Assembly (NCBI GenBank): GCA_934717805.1
Contig: CAKUZG010000001.1
Span: forward strand, 1-64,000
DNA from: an uncultured Candidatus Saccharibacteria bacterium
GTDB taxonomy: Bacteria; Patescibacteriota; Saccharimonadia; Saccharimonadales; Saccharimonadaceae
Length of the DNA: 64,000 nucleotides
Direction of reading: 5' to 3'
Every line of letters begins with the position of its first letter. Positions within the stretch are counted from its first letter, which is position 1. The notes under the pieces are model-generated. The model searched no databases. It saw only the letters and a list, made by a program, of their open reading frames with translations, and was not told the DNA's origin. Of this stretch, positions 7,941 through 15,560 are shown one piece after another. Made by a program: the position numbers and the translations under genes.

Positions 7941-8012
7941 CTAGGGTAGCTGGATTCGAACCAACGCATGAGGGAGTCAAAGTCCCTTGCCTTACCGCTT
8001 GGCTATACCCTA
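7941..8012 (-). tRNA. tRNA-Gln (TTG), CCA not encoded
   Basis: Acceptor TAGGGTA pairs with TACCCTA; anticodon stem AGGGA/TCCCT holds loop CTTTGAC (anticodon TTG); T-loop TTCGAAT. The three bases after discriminator G are TAA, not CCA, unlike every tRNA outside this island. Confidence 0.9.
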
Positions 8013-8410
8013 TTAAGTTGCCCGTTTATCTGAGGTGGGCTAGACCTCTACCGCATCTTGCGCACCGATTTGGTAATGGGAGTTATTTAGTGTCATTCTC
8101 CAAATGACCCAAATGGTTTTACAGGGACTCTTTAGCTGACGGGCTAAAGCAGTATGTATTGGTACCATCGCAATCTGCGTGCTTTACAGCACGACTTGAG
8201 TTTTAACGTCTTTTCTTTGACAAAACTGAATGCTTTTAACGCATCTAGCATTCCTTGTGTTGGAGAACCTTTTAACCAACACGTTTTTTGAATTCACGAC
8301 CTGGTACATTCGGATCGTTTATCTTCGCGGATTTTCTTATTGTGCAAATGTACTTTACGATACGAGGTCTTAGTTTAATATAGCAAACGAGCACATCAAC
8401 TACATCGTTA
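8013..8410. other. Gene-free stretch between tRNA-Gln and tRNA-His; possible large structured RNA or decayed tRNA array
   Basis: No convincing ORF. Helices readable on either strand include GCCCGT (8020-8025) with ACGGGC (8139-8144), closing a junction of three hairpins: 8032-8048 (5-bp stem, 7-nt loop), 8052-8062 and 8092-8108. A CTTTAGC/GCTAAAG hairpin (8130-8149) overlaps the closing helix and could form a pseudoknot. A 6-bp hairpin at 8178-8193 has a GTAA tetraloop on the minus strand. No signature of tmRNA, RNase P or SRP RNA was found. Strand and identity are open. Confidence 0.35.
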
Positions 8411-8412
8411 TG

Positions 8413-8485
8413 GTGACGTAGGGCAATATGGTGCGCCACTCGCCTGTGAAGCGAGCGTTAGTCGGTTCGAACCCGGCACGTCACA
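8413..8485 (+). tRNA. tRNA-His (GTG), CCA not encoded, A73
   Basis: Acceptor GTGACGT pairs with ACGTCAC; anticodon stem CTCGC/GCGAG with loop CTGTGAA (anticodon GTG); T-loop TTCGAAC. Position 73 is A rather than C, and the encoded base before G1 is G. Position 8 is A instead of T. The 3' flank is TAA. It is an atypical, probably mobile-element-derived tRNA-His. Confidence 0.85.
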
Positions 8486-8634
8486 TAAAAATACCGTCGG
8501 TTTGAGCCAGCGTTTTACCTTGCTATCAATAGAAAGGACTCCGCATACAACTCCACAATAAGTAAACGAAATAGACATAATACCTCTTTTATTTTATTAA
8601 TTTCTTTATACGTCTCAAATAAATCTTACAGTGG

Positions 8635-9201
8635 TCAGCTATAATCCACATAATATCTCTGTTTTGTTGGTTTTGAGAAAAATAATAAATATATTCCAAA
8701 CACAAGTTTAATCACTGAGTCAATATATGCTATCACCCCTAATGGGATAGTGATAAAAATATACCCTATAAAAATATTAACGGCGCAAATAAGACCTAGA
8801 TATATCATTGATTTTCCATGCACAAAATAATACGGTAAGAAATGCAGTGCGGTCGCCATCAGCGCCCCTAACCAAATCAATCTCCAATTTTCAGTCGCAA
8901 AGAATGGTCCACCCAGTAGAACCATTAAGATAAATAATAAAATAACGGCATATAAAGATACTTTCTTTTGAAATTCACTCGAAGAGCCAGCAGATAATCT
9001 ATTCAACACCTTTTTATTCATGTTGATCGAGAAAAAACTAATAACATATCCAATGCTAAATACTTGCATATTTATTATTTGTTTTCCTCCTATTAAAGTA
9101 GCTATTGAGATAATCGCTGCTATTACAATTAGCCACAATCCACACGCTTTCTTGTAGTTAAACTCTAATTTTTTATCTTTATTGTAGCTTAAAAAAGCCA
9201 T
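8635..9201 (-). CDS. Polytopic membrane protein, about six helices, accessory
   Basis: 188 aa with about six transmembrane segments. The motif LGALMATALHFLPYYFVHGK (about 115-134) and the early GLWLIVIAAI segment recall small uncharacterised membrane proteins of Firmicutes; this is a resemblance from memory. It ends in TGA, one of only two genes here to do so, and contains no TTCGAA, which suggests recent acquisition. Function unknown. Confidence 0.7.
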   Translation of the reverse strand: MAFLSYNKDKKLEFNYKKACGLWLIVIAAIISIATLIGGKQIINMQVFSIGYVISFFSINMNKKVLNRLSAGSSSEFQKKVSLYAVILLFILMVLLGGPFFATENWRLIWLGALMATALHFLPYYFVHGKSMIYLGLICAVNIFIGYIFITIPLGVIAYIDSVIKLVFGIYLLFFSKPTKQRYYVDYS

Positions 9202-9295
9202 AAATATCTCCTTAATCTCTAATATTTGCTCACTATATTACTATTATTTAGCAAGATTTTTTGTAGTAGAATAGCAATATAGTTTTTCGAATACT

Positions 9296-11095
9296 TTATT
9301 TCTTAGGATTTTTCTTCTTTCTAGAAATTAACGCAATAGCTATGGGAGCGATAATCGCTATAACCAAACCAACGAGGATTAGAATGTTGTTTTGTTTATC
9401 TTGTTGCCTTTTACTTTCTCGCAAGAATCCTGTTTCTGGTGAATTAACATGCTGATTTTTAACTTCAGGGCTATGTTTTTCTTCTGCTGGTTTAGGTTTA
9501 TTAGCTTCAGCTTCAGCTTTTACTTTTACTTTTTTAGCATCAATTAGTTCTTTAATCTTTTGAAGCTTTTCAGTTAATTCTTTGCGCTTATTTTCATCTT
9601 TAACTTTCGAAATCAAATTCTCGGCATTGGTAATTTCTGAATCAATAGTTTTAAGTGTATCGTCATCGATATTTTTCTGGATATCTTTCAATGAATCTTC
9701 AGCTTTTTTCTGATTCTCAGTTTCTTTATCCAGCAATTCTTTAATCTTATTTTTTAGATTATCGGCCGCAGTTTTTATTTCATCCTCTGTTGTTAAAGGT
9801 TTATCAACTAATTGTTTTGCAGCGTCAATTAAACTTTTTGGTATATCATTTTTGATATAATCTGGCTGATTATCTAGAATTTTAAGTGCATCCTTGATTA
9901 GATCGCGTGAAATTGTTCCAAGAATGAGGTGAACTTTAACAGTAGTCGAATTTCCGTATTCATTGATTGCTGTTGAAGTTATAACAAAATCGCCGTTTAA
10001 TTGATTCTTTTGATCATTTAGAACTTTTTCGGCATCGTTTGTGAACGAAGTAATTTTAGTTGTTGCGCTTGTTGCGTAATAGCCCGATGTTTTCGAAATC
10101 TCAGCTGCTAAACTATTTTTTATATCGTTTAAAACTGATTCGGTTAGCTTTGTAGAAGTTTTATCAATAGTTAAGGTTGAATTTTCGCTAAGTGGGGTAT
10201 TTTCGAATTTGATCACAGGTTTTTCATTAGAGTTTACATCAATTCCTTCAACTGTAATTCCAGACTTGCTAAAATTCAAACTGAATTTATTTCCACTTGG
10301 TAAAGTATCATTTTTTTCGTGAACTTCAAATTTAAAATTACCTTTTAGAACAGGCTTAATAATTTTAACATATCCGCCATCTTGTTTTGGATTTCCATCG
10401 GCGTCAACATTAATAAAATTATCATTTTCTACAATTGGCATAGCTTTTCCGTCAAAATTAATGAACGGATTTTTGAAAACTCTTTGACCTTTTTGAACTT
10501 TAATTTTTGCATTTGAACGAACTCCCCAAACCGAAGCACGTGGAAGCTCTTTAAGGAATGAAAAATCAGTAATAGGATTATCGTGAATCCAAAGCAATTC
10601 AACTTGTTTCCAATTTTTTACAGCCGACATATCCGTAATATTTGAAGAACTCAAATAAGCCGTTTTAATTTTAGTTAATGTTTCGGCTGCAGATATATCT
10701 TTCAAGCTACTCATTCCAGCAACGTGAATTCCTTCAAGATTTGTAAAATATTGGATTCCTTCAAGATTTGTAAAATTACGATAAGGTGCATCTGGCCAAA
10801 ATACAGTCATTTTTTTAGCTGCACCAACTGTAATTGGACTATCGAGATTTCGAGAAGCGTCGGTTTTCATTAAAACAGAATTTAACGCACGCTTAAAATT
10901 ATTATCTGTAAATTTAATTTCGTAACTATCTGGTGCATTGCTTGGATCAACAGGATTAACTGCTGAAGTGTAAGCTAATGCTTTCGAAAATAAGTTTTGT
11001 TTGTTAAGTAATTGTGTTCCGTAATATCCGCCGCCTAGAGCTAAAACAGCCACAGCCATTGTGGGCACTAATATTTTATGATTTTTTACTTTCAT
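9296..11095 (-). CDS. LRR surface protein with cell-wall-sorting-like C-terminus
   Basis: 599 aa. N-terminal signal/anchor helix (about 8-30); leucine-rich repeats (about 95-195) with the pattern L-x-x-I/L-x-x-x-x-I-T-D; a mixed beta region; then charged helical coiled-coil repeats (about 400-530). The tail has PETG (about 551-554), a hydrophobic helix and RKKKNPKK, resembling LPXTG sorting signals, but the PETG-to-helix linker is longer and more charged than usual. Likely an adhesin or host-contact protein. GGGA precedes ATG. Sortase anchoring is unproven; no sortase is visible here. Confidence 0.8.
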   Translation of the reverse strand: MKVKNHKILVPTMAVAVLALGGGYYGTQLLNKQNLFSKALAYTSAVNPVDPSNAPDSYEIKFTDNNFKRALNSVLMKTDASRNLDSPITVGAAKKMTVFWPDAPYRNFTNLEGIQYFTNLEGIHVAGMSSLKDISAAETLTKIKTAYLSSSNITDMSAVKNWKQVELLWIHDNPITDFSFLKELPRASVWGVRSNAKIKVQKGQRVFKNPFINFDGKAMPIVENDNFINVDADGNPKQDGGYVKIIKPVLKGNFKFEVHEKNDTLPSGNKFSLNFSKSGITVEGIDVNSNEKPVIKFENTPLSENSTLTIDKTSTKLTESVLNDIKNSLAAEISKTSGYYATSATTKITSFTNDAEKVLNDQKNQLNGDFVITSTAINEYGNSTTVKVHLILGTISRDLIKDALKILDNQPDYIKNDIPKSLIDAAKQLVDKPLTTEDEIKTAADNLKNKIKELLDKETENQKKAEDSLKDIQKNIDDDTLKTIDSEITNAENLISKVKDENKRKELTEKLQKIKELIDAKKVKVKAEAEANKPKPAEEKHSPEVKNQHVNSPETGFLRESKRQQDKQNNILILVGLVIAIIAPIAIALISRKKKNPKK

Positions 11096-11202
11096 TCCCT
11101 ATTCCCTTTTAAACTATTTTGCTTAAGTCTATTTTACTGTGAATTTGCTCAAAAATCAATACCGTGCTAAAATAGTAACACTTTTCGAAAGGGGTGTTTT
11201 TT

Positions 11203-11538
11203 ATGAATTCGAAAGAACTTTTAAAAAGATTTGGCTCAACAAACTTATTTTTAGGCTTAAACGCTATTTTCTATACTCACCGAGTTAACAATATAGAAAA
11301 AACACGGCTATTATCGAACAAGAAAAACTTCGATTTTTTGTTTTTAGAAATTGAACTTTATGAGCCAATGGGAGTTTTTAGAAGAAGAAGCTTCTTTTTT
11401 GTGCTAAATAAGAATAATTTAAAAGAAGCGAAAAAAGCTTTTCGAAACCGAGAAATTAAAGATTGGTATATCCGTAAATTTTTTTCTGCAGCTTTTTTTG
11501 AGGATAAAAGGATAATCCAAATCTATAGCCAAATCTAA
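11203..11538 (+). CDS. Small basic protein of unknown function
   Basis: 111 aa, Lys/Arg/Phe-rich, no membrane helix or known motif. A GTG at 11194 is in frame, but AAAGGGG overlaps it and is 8 nt from the ATG at 11203, so the ATG is chosen. TAAAAT (11168-11173) may be the -10. The family is not recognised. Confidence 0.6.
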   Translation: MNSKELLKRFGSTNLFLGLNAIFYTHRVNNIEKTRLLSNKKNFDFLFLEIELYEPMGVFRRRSFFFVLNKNNLKEAKKAFRNREIKDWYIRKFFSAAFFEDKRIIQIYSQI

Positions 11539-11544
11539 AACTAG

Positions 11545-11567
11545 CCGTTCATGTGAACGGTTTTTAT
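11545..11567 (+). terminator. Terminator of small basic protein gene
   Basis: CCGTTCA-TG-TGAACGG palindrome followed by TTTTT. Confidence 0.8.
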
Positions 11568-11570
11568 TTT

Positions 11571-11600
11571 AAAAAATCGCCCAGAGTTTGAGCGATTTTA
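11571..11600 (-). terminator. murE terminator
   Basis: On the minus strand AAAATCGCTC and GGGCGATTTT form the hairpin; the same hairpin sequence recurs after other genes. Confidence 0.7.
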
Positions 11601-11623
11601 TGGTAATTGTAATTTTTCGAAAG

Positions 11624-12934
11624 CTATTTTTTAAAGATTTCTTTCGAAATTTCACGAACGATTTCGGTATCGTTCCAAGGTGTTTTTTCGCCATCGATTA
11701 TGCGATAAACTTCGTGACCCAAGCCAGTGATTAACACGGTGTCACCTTTTCCTGCAATCTGTAGAGCTTTTCGAATTGCTTCTTTTCGATCTGGAATTTC
11801 TTGAATATTTGCTGGCAATTTTCCATTCTTTTTCGAAAATCCTGCAATAATTTCTTCACGAATTTGTTTCGCATCTTCAGTGTAGTTTTCTTCATCTGTT
11901 ACGATAATTCGATCGGCCAAATCTTGAGCGATTTTTCCCATAATTGGGCGTTTTTCGCGATCGCGATCGCCACAAGCACCGAAAACTAAAATAGTTCGAT
12001 TTTTAGTGATTTTCTTTGAAGTTTGAAGAAGTTTTTCGAGCGCGTCAGGTGTGTGAGCATAATCTACCACAACTTCGAAAGGAAGATTTGATGTTGCATA
12101 TTGGAAACGTCCAGGAACGCCTTCAAGGTTCGCGATTCCTTCTTGAATATCTTGCAGTGAAATTCCTAAAAGATACGCACCAGCTGCCGCCGCAGTCATG
12201 TTGTAAACATTAAATTCTCCCGGCAAATTCGTAGCAATTTCAAGCGCCACGTTGTTATCGATTCGCAATTTAGCTTCACTTCCTTTTTTATAAAGTTTAA
12301 AGCTTTTAATTTTAACTTCTGCCGAATCGCTTTCGCCATAAGTGATTTTCTGGTCGCCAGCATCAAATTTATTAAAATAATCAAAGTATTTGTCGTCGGT
12401 ATTTAAAACGATAAAGCGTGGTTGCATTTCGAAAAGCTTAGCTTTTGCTGCAGCGTAATTTTCCATTGTTTTATGATAGTCAAGATGATCTTGAGTAAGG
12501 TTAGTCATGATTGCCATTTCAATTGGTACGCCAGCGAATTTATACTGGTCGAGTGCGTGCGAAGTTGCTTCAATTAGCGCAAATTCAACATCGGCTTTTT
12601 TTGCATCATAAAAGAATTTTTGCAATTTCGAAACTGTTGCAGTTGTAGAATTGGTGTCATTAACTGTTTGAATACCTGCAATTTCGATATTTGCAGTTGA
12701 AAACATTGCTGTTTTGTAGCCAGCTTCTTTTAAAATCTCATTAAGAAAATTAACAGTAGTTGTTTTACCGTTGGTGCCGGTCACAGCAATCACTCGCAAA
12801 TCACGAGCGGGATTTCCGTAACGCGCTGCAACTACTTTTGCGCGAGATTTTCGATAAGTTCTTTCAAGCTCAATAAGCGCCGATTTTGGCAAAACTTTTC
12901 GAGCGGTTTTAGCTAAAGTATTCTTAATGCTCAT
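11624..12934 (-). CDS. murE: UDP-N-acetylmuramyl peptide synthetase, MurE type
   Basis: 436 aa. ATP loop TGTNGKTT (about 52-59), MurE signature NLTQDHLDYH (about 147-156), carbamylated-Lys region AAKAKLF and DYAHTPDAL (about 291-299). It adds the third amino acid to UDP-MurNAc-dipeptide. It is shorter than usual because the N-terminal UDP-binding domain is reduced. The DNPR motif that recognises diaminopimelate is replaced by EENY, so the amino acid added is uncertain. TATAAT lies 6 nt before ATG (predicted leaderless). Confidence 0.88.
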   Translation of the reverse strand: MSIKNTLAKTARKVLPKSALIELERTYRKSRAKVVAARYGNPARDLRVIAVTGTNGKTTTVNFLNEILKEAGYKTAMFSTANIEIAGIQTVNDTNSTTATVSKLQKFFYDAKKADVEFALIEATSHALDQYKFAGVPIEMAIMTNLTQDHLDYHKTMENYAAAKAKLFEMQPRFIVLNTDDKYFDYFNKFDAGDQKITYGESDSAEVKIKSFKLYKKGSEAKLRIDNNVALEIATNLPGEFNVYNMTAAAAGAYLLGISLQDIQEGIANLEGVPGRFQYATSNLPFEVVVDYAHTPDALEKLLQTSKKITKNRTILVFGACGDRDREKRPIMGKIAQDLADRIIVTDEENYTEDAKQIREEIIAGFSKKNGKLPANIQEIPDRKEAIRKALQIAGKGDTVLITGLGHEVYRIIDGEKTPWNDTEIVREISKEIFKK

Positions 12935-13022
12935 ACTTAAATTATATCACTTTTTTGAGATCAGAGCAAATTGCAAAACAAAAAAACAGCTTCTTTCGAA
13001 GACTGTTTTAAAAAATAATTTC

Positions 13023-13107
13023 TGGTACACGAGAAAGGACTTGAACCTTCACGCCGATTGGCACATGCTCCTAAGGCATGCGTGTCTACCAATTCCACCA
13101 CTCGTGC
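13023..13107 (-). tRNA. tRNA-Leu (TAG)
   Basis: 85 nt. Acceptor GCACGAG/CTCGTGT, anticodon stem CATGC/GCATG with loop CTTAGGA, T-loop TTCAAGT, CCA encoded. Confidence 0.92.
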
Positions 13108-13174
13108 AAAATTACTTTACTATTTTAACTGATATTTTTCGAAAAGTCAAGGATTTTTTCAAAAAATAGTTTTT

Positions 13175-13262
13175 TGGCGGAGAGAACAGGATTCGAACCT
13201 GCGAGAGCTTGCGCCCAACACGCGTTCCAGGCGTGCGCCTTAAACCACTCGGCCATCTCTCC
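13175..13262 (-). tRNA. tRNA-Ser (GGA)
   Basis: 88 nt. Acceptor GGAGAGA/TCTCTCC, anticodon stem CACGC/GCGTG with loop CTGGAAC, long variable arm, T-loop TTCGAAT, CCA encoded. Confidence 0.92.
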
Positions 13263-13379
13263 ATGAAAATATTATAACACGCTAAAACTATTAGTCCAAA
13301 TTAAATATATACTAAACTTTTTAAATGAATCGTGCTATAATTTCAGATATAATTATTTAATATTTTAAGGAATGAGTTA

Positions 13380-13781
13380 ATGCAAGAAAAATCAATTTTT
13401 ACGCGAATTATTGAGGGCGAAATTCCCTGCCATAAGGTTTATGAAGACGAAAAAGTTTTTGCGATGCTTGATATTGAACCACTTTCGAACGGCCATGTTT
13501 TGGTCTTTCCGAAAAAGCAAGTTGATTTGCTTTGGGACTTAGAGCAAGATGATTATGATTATTTGTGGCAAATTGCTAAAAAAATTGCTAAAAAAATTCA
13601 AGCCGAAATGAAACCGATTCGTGTTGGCGTTGTAGTTGAAGGTTTTGGCGTGCCACATGCACACATTCACCTTGTGCCACTTTATGATCAAAATGTTTTG
13701 CAACTCCATCACGGCTACCCTGCTGAAACTTCACCAGAAGAACTTGCAAAAATTGCCGCAAAAATCGCTTTCGAAAAATAA
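13380..13781 (+). CDS. HIT family nucleotide hydrolase/transferase
   Basis: 133 aa, the full length for a HIT protein. It starts with the IFTRIIEGEIPCHKVYED segment typical of the Hint/HIT branch and carries the catalytic triad HAHIHLVP (about 98-105; normally HxHxH). Likely a cytoplasmic hydrolase of AMP-linked substrates. A TATAAT and AAGGAATGAG ribosome binding site precede ATG; a strong terminator follows. Confidence 0.88.
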   Translation: MQEKSIFTRIIEGEIPCHKVYEDEKVFAMLDIEPLSNGHVLVFPKKQVDLLWDLEQDDYDYLWQIAKKIAKKIQAEMKPIRVGVVVEGFGVPHAHIHLVPLYDQNVLQLHHGYPAETSPEELAKIAAKIAFEK

Positions 13782-13786
13782 AAAAG

Positions 13787-13810
13787 AACCCCACAAATTG
13801 TGGGGTTTAA
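13787..13810 (+). terminator. Terminator of HIT gene
   Basis: AACCCCACAA and TTGTGGGGTT palindrome; T-rich on both sides, so it may also serve the convergent gene. Confidence 0.8.
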
Positions 13811-13841
13811 ATAAGTGAGATGTTAGATTAAGCTGCGTTTT

Positions 13842-14150
13842 TTAAAGCATAACGATGTCTTTTTGTGCCCAAAATTCAATTTCTTCCCGGACGGTATGTG
13901 CATATCCTCCATCATGCTTGTCCTCGACATGCATTGAAAAGTTTCCAGTCTGATTTTTTGATACGTATTCTTCTAGCTGACGTGGATAGAATTTTAAGAA
14001 ATCGTACCGGTTTTCATCTGAAGCTTTAGAGAAGTCAACACCTTCTACTGTTTTCCAATCAGGTTTGCCTTTGTCTTTTGATTGTAATTTCAAAATGACT
14101 GTGCCATCAGGTTGTTTTTCAAACTTTGTGTAAACTCCGAGTTTAGACAT
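13842..14150 (-). CDS. Small accessory protein of unknown function
   Basis: 102 aa, soluble, charged, no recognised motif. GGAGA 7 nt before ATG sets the start. The mRNA has an unusually long leader of about 159 nt; near its end a short frame (MRALSAENLYV) ends by overlapping this gene's ATG, so translational coupling is possible. Leader features are shared with the next minus-strand gene and with a gene at 33.4 kb. Confidence 0.6.
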   Translation of the reverse strand: MSKLGVYTKFEKQPDGTVILKLQSKDKGKPDWKTVEGVDFSKASDENRYDFLKFYPRQLEEYVSKNQTGNFSMHVEDKHDGGYAHTVREEIEFWAQKDIVML

Positions 14151-14309
14151 ATAGGTTCTCCGCGCTTAAAGCCCGCATGGCTATAGAATATTTTCGAAAC
14201 TTTTTAGCTTCGAAAGCTGAGCTCAAATTTTTAAACTCAATTTTCGAAACTAAAAATCGATAAATAGCCAATTTCTCACTTCTGAAATGTTCCCTTGTTC
14301 CACACAAGC
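14151..14309 (-). promoter_or_regulatory. Long 5' leader of small accessory gene
   Basis: From the predicted start near 14309 the leader has a CTTGT/ACAAG hairpin, then GAACATTTCAGAAGTGAG, several TTCGAA repeats and the 20-nt element TATAGCCATGCGGGCTTTAA (14166-14185). Confidence 0.5.
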
Positions 14310-14315
14310 TTTTAA

Positions 14316-14344
14316 ATTATATCACAAAAAAATAAAAAAGTCAA
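14316..14344 (-). promoter_or_regulatory. Promoter of small accessory gene (13842-14150)
   Basis: Minus strand TTGACT, 17-nt spacer, TATAAT. Confidence 0.7.
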
Positions 14345-14354
14345 TAGTTATATC

Positions 14355-14389
14355 ACAAAAAAAGAAAAAGCCTTGCAAAAACAAGGCTT
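14355..14389 (-). terminator. Terminator of phage-like small protein gene
   Basis: AAGCCTTG-CAAAAA-CAAGGCTT read on the minus strand into a T run. Confidence 0.8.
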
Positions 14390-14410
14390 GATTTAAGAAT
14401 TGAGCTGTAT

Positions 14411-14749
14411 TTAGCTGTACTTAGCCAAGGCTTGACAGCCAATAATTTGGCCATCGCTATTTCTCACTGTCTTACCAGTAAGAAGTAAATCTCGCGTATT
14501 CCGACCGCTTAAACTTGCGGCTTTAGCGGTTAAGGCGCTTACAATATAGTAAGTTCCCTGGCTATATTCTGGCAAATCAACTGGTTCGCCAAATGTCGTT
14601 TTGACAATTGGAATACCTTCAAGTGTCCCAATTTCAACATCCTTTTGTGCAGCTCTTGCCACGCCCGCAGATTCGAAGACTTTAATTACATCGCCCTCTT
14701 TATCCACGATGTTGATTCTGTGCGGTGTCAAGTTAATGATATTTGTCAT
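14411..14749 (-). CDS. Small phage-like protein of unknown function
   Basis: 112 aa. It begins TNIINLTPHRINIVD and contains GTLEGIPIVKTTFGE and YYIVSALTAKAA, a pattern I associate with small uncharacterised proteins of phages and prophages (N-L-T-P-H start, central I-V-S). GAGGAAG lies 10 nt before ATG inside a CCTC-GAAA-GAGG hairpin that could mask it. The leader is about 178 nt. Function unknown. Confidence 0.65.
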   Translation of the reverse strand: MTNIINLTPHRINIVDKEGDVIKVFESAGVARAAQKDVEIGTLEGIPIVKTTFGEPVDLPEYSQGTYYIVSALTAKAASLSGRNTRDLLLTGKTVRNSDGQIIGCQALAKYS

Positions 14750-14927
14750 TTTTATTTACTTCCTCTTTCGAGGCCCTTCTATTATTTTACCAAGTTTACT
14801 ACTTAGCAAAAAATCTTTAAATAATCTTTAAAAACTTATTGCTAAGCAGTAAAAAGATAATAAAATGAACAATATTTTTTTAGCTCAATTCTGGTAATGT
14901 TCGGTTGTGCTTGCAATAACCACAACT
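14750..14927 (-). promoter_or_regulatory. Long structured 5' leader with sequestered ribosome binding site
   Basis: In transcript order: a GTTGTG/CACAAC hairpin, the box GAACATTACCAGAATTGAG, a long hairpin whose arms are TTTACTGCTTAGCAA and TTGCTAAGTAGTAAA, then CCTC-GAAA-GAGG carrying the Shine-Dalgarno. The layout suggests regulated translation. Confidence 0.5.
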
Positions 14928-14933
14928 CTGTTA

Positions 14934-14962
14934 ATTATAGCATAATTATAATAAAAAGTCAA
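14934..14962 (-). promoter_or_regulatory. Promoter of phage-like small protein gene
   Basis: Minus strand TTGACT, 17-nt spacer, TATAAT. Confidence 0.7.
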
Positions 14963-14998
14963 ATTCGAAAAAACTCAAAAAAATGTTAAAATAAGAAT

Positions 14999-15457
14999 AT
15001 GAAAATGAAAATTATTGCGATTGGTAAAAAACATGAAAAATGGGTTGCGAGTGGAATTGAAATGTTCGAAAAACGGTTAAAAAAGCCGTTTGGGGTGGAA
15101 TGGCAGATTTTGGCGCATTCGAATTTTGCCGAAGAAAAAGCTCGTGAAGAAGAAACTTTGCGAATTTTAGAGAAAATTAAGCCGAATGATTTTGTGATTT
15201 TACTCGATGAGCGCGGTAAAAATATTTCTAGTCCAGAATTTGCGAAATTGCTTTCGAACGGTTTTGTAAATTCGCAAAATTTTGTGATTGTGATTGGTGG
15301 CGCTTTCGGGGTTACGGAAGAGCTTCGAAAACGTGCAAATTTTGTTTGGAGTCTTTCGAAATTGGTTTTTCCGCACCAAATTGTGCGACTAATTTTAATT
15401 GAACAGATTTATCGGGCGCAAGAAATTTCTTCTGGCGGAAAATATCATCACGAATAA
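14999..15457 (+). CDS. rlmH: 23S rRNA pseudouridine-1915 N3-methyltransferase RlmH
   Basis: 152 aa SPOUT-family enzyme. Trefoil-knot SAM loop VIVIGGAFGV (about 97-106) and C-terminal RAQEISSGGKYHHE, where the usual P of the G-x-PYHH tail is K. It methylates helix 69 of the large subunit. TAAAAT (14987-14992) ends 6 nt before ATG, so a leaderless mRNA is predicted; it is divergent from the phage-like gene. Confidence 0.9.
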   Translation: MKMKIIAIGKKHEKWVASGIEMFEKRLKKPFGVEWQILAHSNFAEEKAREEETLRILEKIKPNDFVILLDERGKNISSPEFAKLLSNGFVNSQNFVIVIGGAFGVTEELRKRANFVWSLSKLVFPHQIVRLILIEQIYRAQEISSGGKYHHE

Positions 15458-15560
15458 CTTTATTTTGTGGAAAAAACTGTGGAAAATTTCCAAAAAATGT
15501 ATTAAAAAATAAGCTAAAGCAATTGCTAAAAATCGCAAAAAAATATATAATAGAATTACT

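Noticed and set aside
8280..8410. Minus-strand open frame of about 43 codons in the tRNA island
   Set aside because: No start with ribosome binding site and no recognisable protein; likely chance within a possible RNA region.
8013..8410. tmRNA, RNase P or SRP RNA
   Set aside because: Diagnostic ends and cores (tRNA-like TTCGA end, GAGGAAAGTCC, GGAAGG SRP core) were not found on either strand.
12927..13169. Plus-strand 80-codon frame antisense to tRNA-Leu
   Set aside because: It runs through a tRNA gene on the other strand and has no ribosome binding site or coding features.
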